A stretch of DNA of 64,000 bases from positions 1,240,001-1,304,000 of the forward strand of contig NZ_JAGIOG010000001.1 of assembly GCF_017876595.1 (NCBI RefSeq). The letters run 5' to 3'. Source of the stretch: Aeromicrobium fastidiosum (lineage in GTDB: Bacteria; Actinomycetota; Actinomycetes; Propionibacteriales; Nocardioidaceae). The notes under the pieces were generated by a model. It was not told where the DNA came from. It ran no database searches and worked only from the letters and a program-made list of their open reading frames with translations. Of this stretch, positions 61,057 to 64,000 are shown piece after piece (within the stretch, counting starts at the first letter, position 1; the number at the start of each line of letters is the position of its first letter). The position numbers were made by a program, and so were the translations under genes.

Positions 61057-61101
61057 AGCGCCGGGAGGAACAGGCAGCGGCCCGGGACGGTTGACCCCGG
61101 C

Positions 61102-62073
61102 ATGAGGCTCTCTCTGCTCGACCGGTCGCGGACGCGGCTGGGACGTCCCGAGGCGGAGGGGCTGACGGGGTCGATCGACCGGGCCGTCGAAGCGGAGCGA
61201 CTCGGCTACGACCGGTTCTGGGTCGCCGAGCACCACGCCGTCCCGGGCATCGCGAGTGGCTCGCCGCCGGTGCTGCTCGCCGCGATCGGCGCTCGGACGT
61301 CCCACATCCGCCTCGGCTCGGGCGGGGTCATGCTGCCCAATCATCAGCCGCTCGTGGTCGCCGAACAGTTCCTGATGCTCGAGGCGCTCCACCCGGGGCG
61401 CATCGATCTCGGCATCGGTCGCTCGCTCGGGTTCACGCCCCCGGTGCGCGACGCGCTGCGCCACGACGCGGACGGGCCCGACACCTTCGAGGCCGACCTC
61501 GACGAGCTGCGCCACCTGCTCGACGGCGATGCAGCCGTGACGGCACACCCCGTGACGCACGGATCGGTGCCGATGACGCTGCTGGCGACCGGTCGCGGAC
61601 TCGAGATCGCCGCCCGGCTGGGCCTGCCGGTCGTCGTCGGTGGTCCGATCCTGTTCAAGGACGCCGGTCTCGACGCCATCGCGGCCTACCGTCGCGACTT
61701 CCGGCCCAGCCGGCACGGGGCCGATCCCCACGTCACGATCTCGCTCGACGTCACGGTCGCCGCCGACGACGCGACCGCCCGCGAGCTCGCGCTGCCCGAG
61801 GCGTGGGCCATGGCCCGCTCGCGGCAGACCGGGGAGTTCCCGCCGCTCGAGGCCCCAGCCGCGATCCGCGCCCAGCAGTGGAGCACCCAGCTGACGCAGC
61901 GCGTCGAGTCGTCGCTCGACCAGGCCGTCGCCGGGTCGCCGTCGACCGTCCGCCGCCGGCTCGACGAGCTGGTGTCGCGCACGGGTGCCGACGAGCTCAT
62001 GGCGTCGACGTCGACACATCACCGTGACGACCTGCTCGCGTCCGACGCCCTCCTGAGGGAGATCGTGACGTAG
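61102..62073 (+). CDS. Luciferase-like monooxygenase
   Basis: 323 residues. Flavin-dependent TIM-barrel family: AERLGYDRFWVAEHHAVPG, IRLGSGGVMLPNHQPLVVAEQFLML, then EALHPGRIDLGIGRSLG. Bacterial luciferase-like oxidoreductase of unknown substrate; close to the MsnO8 group. Confidence 0.88.
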   Translation: MRLSLLDRSRTRLGRPEAEGLTGSIDRAVEAERLGYDRFWVAEHHAVPGIASGSPPVLLAAIGARTSHIRLGSGGVMLPNHQPLVVAEQFLMLEALHPGRIDLGIGRSLGFTPPVRDALRHDADGPDTFEADLDELRHLLDGDAAVTAHPVTHGSVPMTLLATGRGLEIAARLGLPVVVGGPILFKDAGLDAIAAYRRDFRPSRHGADPHVTISLDVTVAADDATARELALPEAWAMARSRQTGEFPPLEAPAAIRAQQWSTQLTQRVESSLDQAVAGSPSTVRRRLDELVSRTGADELMASTSTHHRDDLLASDALLREIVT

Positions 62074-62084
62074 CGTCGGGGCGC

Positions 62085-63128
62085 ATGAGCATCAGGATCG
62101 ACGAGCTGCCGATGCCCCATGTCCCCGGCGGTGACGACTTCGCCGAGTATGCCGCGCTGAGCAATGACGTCGAGACCCACACGTTGGGCACCGACCTGCT
62201 GGCGATGGGACAGCACGAGATGCTCTCGGAGTACGTCAGCACCGCCGTCCGCACTCGCCGTCACCTCGTGGCGCGCGACGGCGGCACCATGGTCGGACGG
62301 GCGATGGTCACCACACGTCCGTTGACCCCCGAGGCCGGGGCCCACCTGATGGTCGACGTGCTGCCGACCCATCGACGGCGTGGCATCGGCGCGGCGCTGC
62401 TCGAGGCCGCAGAGGCTCTTGCTACCCGGGCGGGCGCGCCGGTGCTCAAGGTGGCAGTGGCCCACTCGGTGCGGGACGACGCCGAGCGAGTGGAGCCGCC
62501 GACCGGCTTCGGCGACCTGCCGGCGGACGATCCGGGCGTCCGGTTCCTGCTGGCCCACGGTTACGCGCTGGAGCAGGTGACCCGCATCAGCCTGCTCGAC
62601 GCCGAACGGCTGCGCGACCAGGCGGCGTCCCCGGAGGTCCCGGACGACTACCGGTTGCTGGCCTGGGCCGGGCCTACCCCGCCTGAGTGGATGGACCAGC
62701 TCGCGGCGCTGCGCACCCGCATGAGCACGGACGCCCCCTCGGCGGGGATGGTCGTGGTGCCCGACCCGTGGGACGCGGGCCGCGTCCGCGAGCACGACCA
62801 GCGCATCGCATCGAGCGGACGGACGATGCTGACGACCGTCGCCGAGCACGTCCCGTCGGGCGTGCTGGCCGGGTTCACCGAGGTCGTCGTGTCCGACGGC
62901 GACGCCGTCGCGGTGCAGGAGGACACGCTGGTGCTGACCGACCACCGCGGTCGCCGCCTCGGGATGCTGCTGAAGAAGGCCAATGCGCAGCAGCTCGTGG
63001 CCGCGTTCCCGGACGTCGAGGCCGTGGTCACGTGGAACGCCGAGGAGAACCGGCCGATGCTCGACGTCAACGAGCAGCTGGGGTTCCGGGAGATCGGCCG
63101 AGAGGGTGGCTGGCAGAAGCGCCTGTGA
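62085..63128 (+). CDS. Tandem GNAT acetyltransferase
   Basis: 347 residues, two GNAT folds. The first (about 1-165) has VLPTHRRRGIGAALLEAAEAL for acetyl-CoA; the second (about 200-347) has LTDHRGRRLGMLLKKANAQ and MLDVNEQLGFREIG. Such double-GNAT proteins occur in actinobacteria; substrate unknown. Confidence 0.87.
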   Translation: MSIRIDELPMPHVPGGDDFAEYAALSNDVETHTLGTDLLAMGQHEMLSEYVSTAVRTRRHLVARDGGTMVGRAMVTTRPLTPEAGAHLMVDVLPTHRRRGIGAALLEAAEALATRAGAPVLKVAVAHSVRDDAERVEPPTGFGDLPADDPGVRFLLAHGYALEQVTRISLLDAERLRDQAASPEVPDDYRLLAWAGPTPPEWMDQLAALRTRMSTDAPSAGMVVVPDPWDAGRVREHDQRIASSGRTMLTTVAEHVPSGVLAGFTEVVVSDGDAVAVQEDTLVLTDHRGRRLGMLLKKANAQQLVAAFPDVEAVVTWNAEENRPMLDVNEQLGFREIGREGGWQKRL

Positions 63129-63164
63129 CACGTCGCGCGGACGTCATCACCGATGTGGTGACTC

Positions 63165-63224
63165 AGGTACTGATGTGATGACGTCCGGACCGGCGCGGTG
63201 GGACGTCATCACGTCAGTACCTGC
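63165..63224. repeat. Intergenic inverted repeat with 23-bp arms
   Basis: CAGGTACTGATGTGATGACG (from 63165, arm to 63187) pairs with 63202-63224, ending TCAGTACCTG. GACGTCATCAC and its complement occur in further copies on both sides (63141-63151, 63235-63247). No gene in 63129-63300. Confidence 0.72.
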
Positions 63225-63300
63225 GATGCAGCGGACGTGATGACGTCCGCACGACCGGTGCTGACGGAATGCTCGGCGTCCGGGCCTCGTTGACCACGAC

Positions 63301-64000
63301 ATGACCCACAACTCGTACGACTTCGCCGGCAAGACCGTCCTCGTCACGGGCGGAGGCACCGGCATCGGCCAGGCCATCGCCCTGGCCTTTCTCGCCAATG
63401 GTGCCAACGTCGCGATCTCCGGCCGCCGCGAGGACAAGCTGAGCGAGACCCTCGACGGTCAGCCCGAGGAGCGGACGCTGGCCGTCGTCTCGGACGTCGG
63501 CGACCCCGCGGACGCGAAGGCACTCGTGACCGCAGTCGTCGAGCGCTTCGGGCAGCTCGACGTCGTGGTCAACAACGCCGCGGCGTTCGCCAGCGGCGAG
63601 TTCACCGAGACCGCCGCGGAGCACTGGGAGCAGATCCGCACGACCAACATCGACGGCTTCGTGAACCTGGCGCTGCACGCCCTGCCCGAGCTGGAGAAGA
63701 CCGGCGGCAACCTGGTGGGCGTCTCGTCGGTGTCGGCGATGCGCGGCGACTGGGGTCAGTCGCTCTACAACGCGAGCAAGGCCGCCGTCCGCAACTTCAT
63801 CGAGTCGCTCGCACTCGACTACGGCGGACGTGGCGTGCGGCTCAACTCCGTGGCCCCGGCGTTCACGATCACGCCGATCACCGAGTCGATGACCGAGGAC
63901 GCCGAGCTGATCGCCAAGTTCACGAACCGCGTCGCGCTCGGACGTCCGGGCGTGCCGGAGGACGTCGCGCCGGCGGTGCTGTTCCTGGCCAGTGACGACG
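63301..64000 (+). CDS. Short-chain dehydrogenase/reductase, cut by window end
   Basis: About 233 residues in view. TGGGTGIGQAIAL (cofactor motif), VNNAAAFASGEF, active-site Ser in VSSVSAM and YNASKAAVRNFIE. Ends in PEDVAPAVLFLASDD, near the usual C-terminus. 3-oxoacyl-ACP-reductase-like; the exact substrate is unknown. Confidence 0.92.
   Translation, partial: MTHNSYDFAGKTVLVTGGGTGIGQAIALAFLANGANVAISGRREDKLSETLDGQPEERTLAVVSDVGDPADAKALVTAVVERFGQLDVVVNNAAAFASGEFTETAAEHWEQIRTTNIDGFVNLALHALPELEKTGGNLVGVSSVSAMRGDWGQSLYNASKAAVRNFIESLALDYGGRGVRLNSVAPAFTITPITESMTEDAELIAKFTNRVALGRPGVPEDVAPAVLFLASDD

Noticed and set aside
63129-63300. Repeated GACGTCATCAC words considered as a CRISPR array
   Set aside because: Copies are inverted and irregularly spaced, with no constant repeat/spacer period and no cas genes.

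Overview
The window is GC-rich chromosomal DNA with short overlapping cotranscribed genes, GTG and TTG starts, GTP-type PEP carboxykinase, Ku/LigD-type end joining, ANTAR and WXG100 proteins. This points to an actinomycete. A Nocardioides/Aeromicrobium-like member of the Propionibacteriales is my best guess, by inference only; no 16S rRNA is present.

Layout. 1-1482: 3'-truncated (window edge) GTP-dependent PEP carboxykinase. 1747-1819: tRNA-Arg(ACG), whose 3' half is the attachment site of a compact prophage (37-bp att repeats at 1786-1822 and 18346-18382, unit 16,560 bp). The prophage has a leftward repressor, an early operon of overlapping small genes, HNH, terminases, portal, a protease-capsid fusion with an internal start, connectors, major tail protein, G/GT frameshift chaperones, a short tape measure, a tail protein, an SGNH-hydrolase tail protein, endolysin and two membrane proteins. 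A leftward zinc-finger/integrase pair follows. The repressor reading frame runs through the att core, so integration changes its C-terminus.

18.4-29.7 kb: a cobalamin-riboswitch-controlled BtuFCD-type importer, an ABC exporter, a five-gene overlapping operon (WXG100-like protein, WXG100-lipase, unknown protein, two tandem lipoproteins) that resembles a type VII toxin/immunity locus, a second divergent PEP carboxykinase, and a cyclic-nucleotide-binding protein divergent from a membrane adenylate/guanylate cyclase.

31-44.7 kb: TetR/MFS efflux, NUDIX, cyclase-family protein; a signalling block (STAS antagonist, bacteriophytochrome-PP2C phosphatase, SigB/SigF-type sigma factor, GAF-ANTAR); end-joining genes (LigD polymerase domain, Ku); acyltransferase and membrane protein.

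44.8-55.4 kb: two aldehyde dehydrogenases, gabT, a LysR regulator; then a 1,230-bp low-GC insertion carrying a RelA/SpoT-domain protein and a small partner, flanked by exact 54-bp direct repeats that rebuild the ends of two convergent host genes; ACT protein, SDR, DUF4180, MenB; an antitoxin with a frameshifted ParE/RelE toxin.

55.5-64 kb: lipoprotein, PntAB transhydrogenase, uracil phosphoribosyltransferase, TadA with its associated protein, a luciferase-like monooxygenase, tandem-GNAT protein and an SDR cut by the right edge. Many host gene ends are separated by long, mostly unique-sequence inverted repeats.
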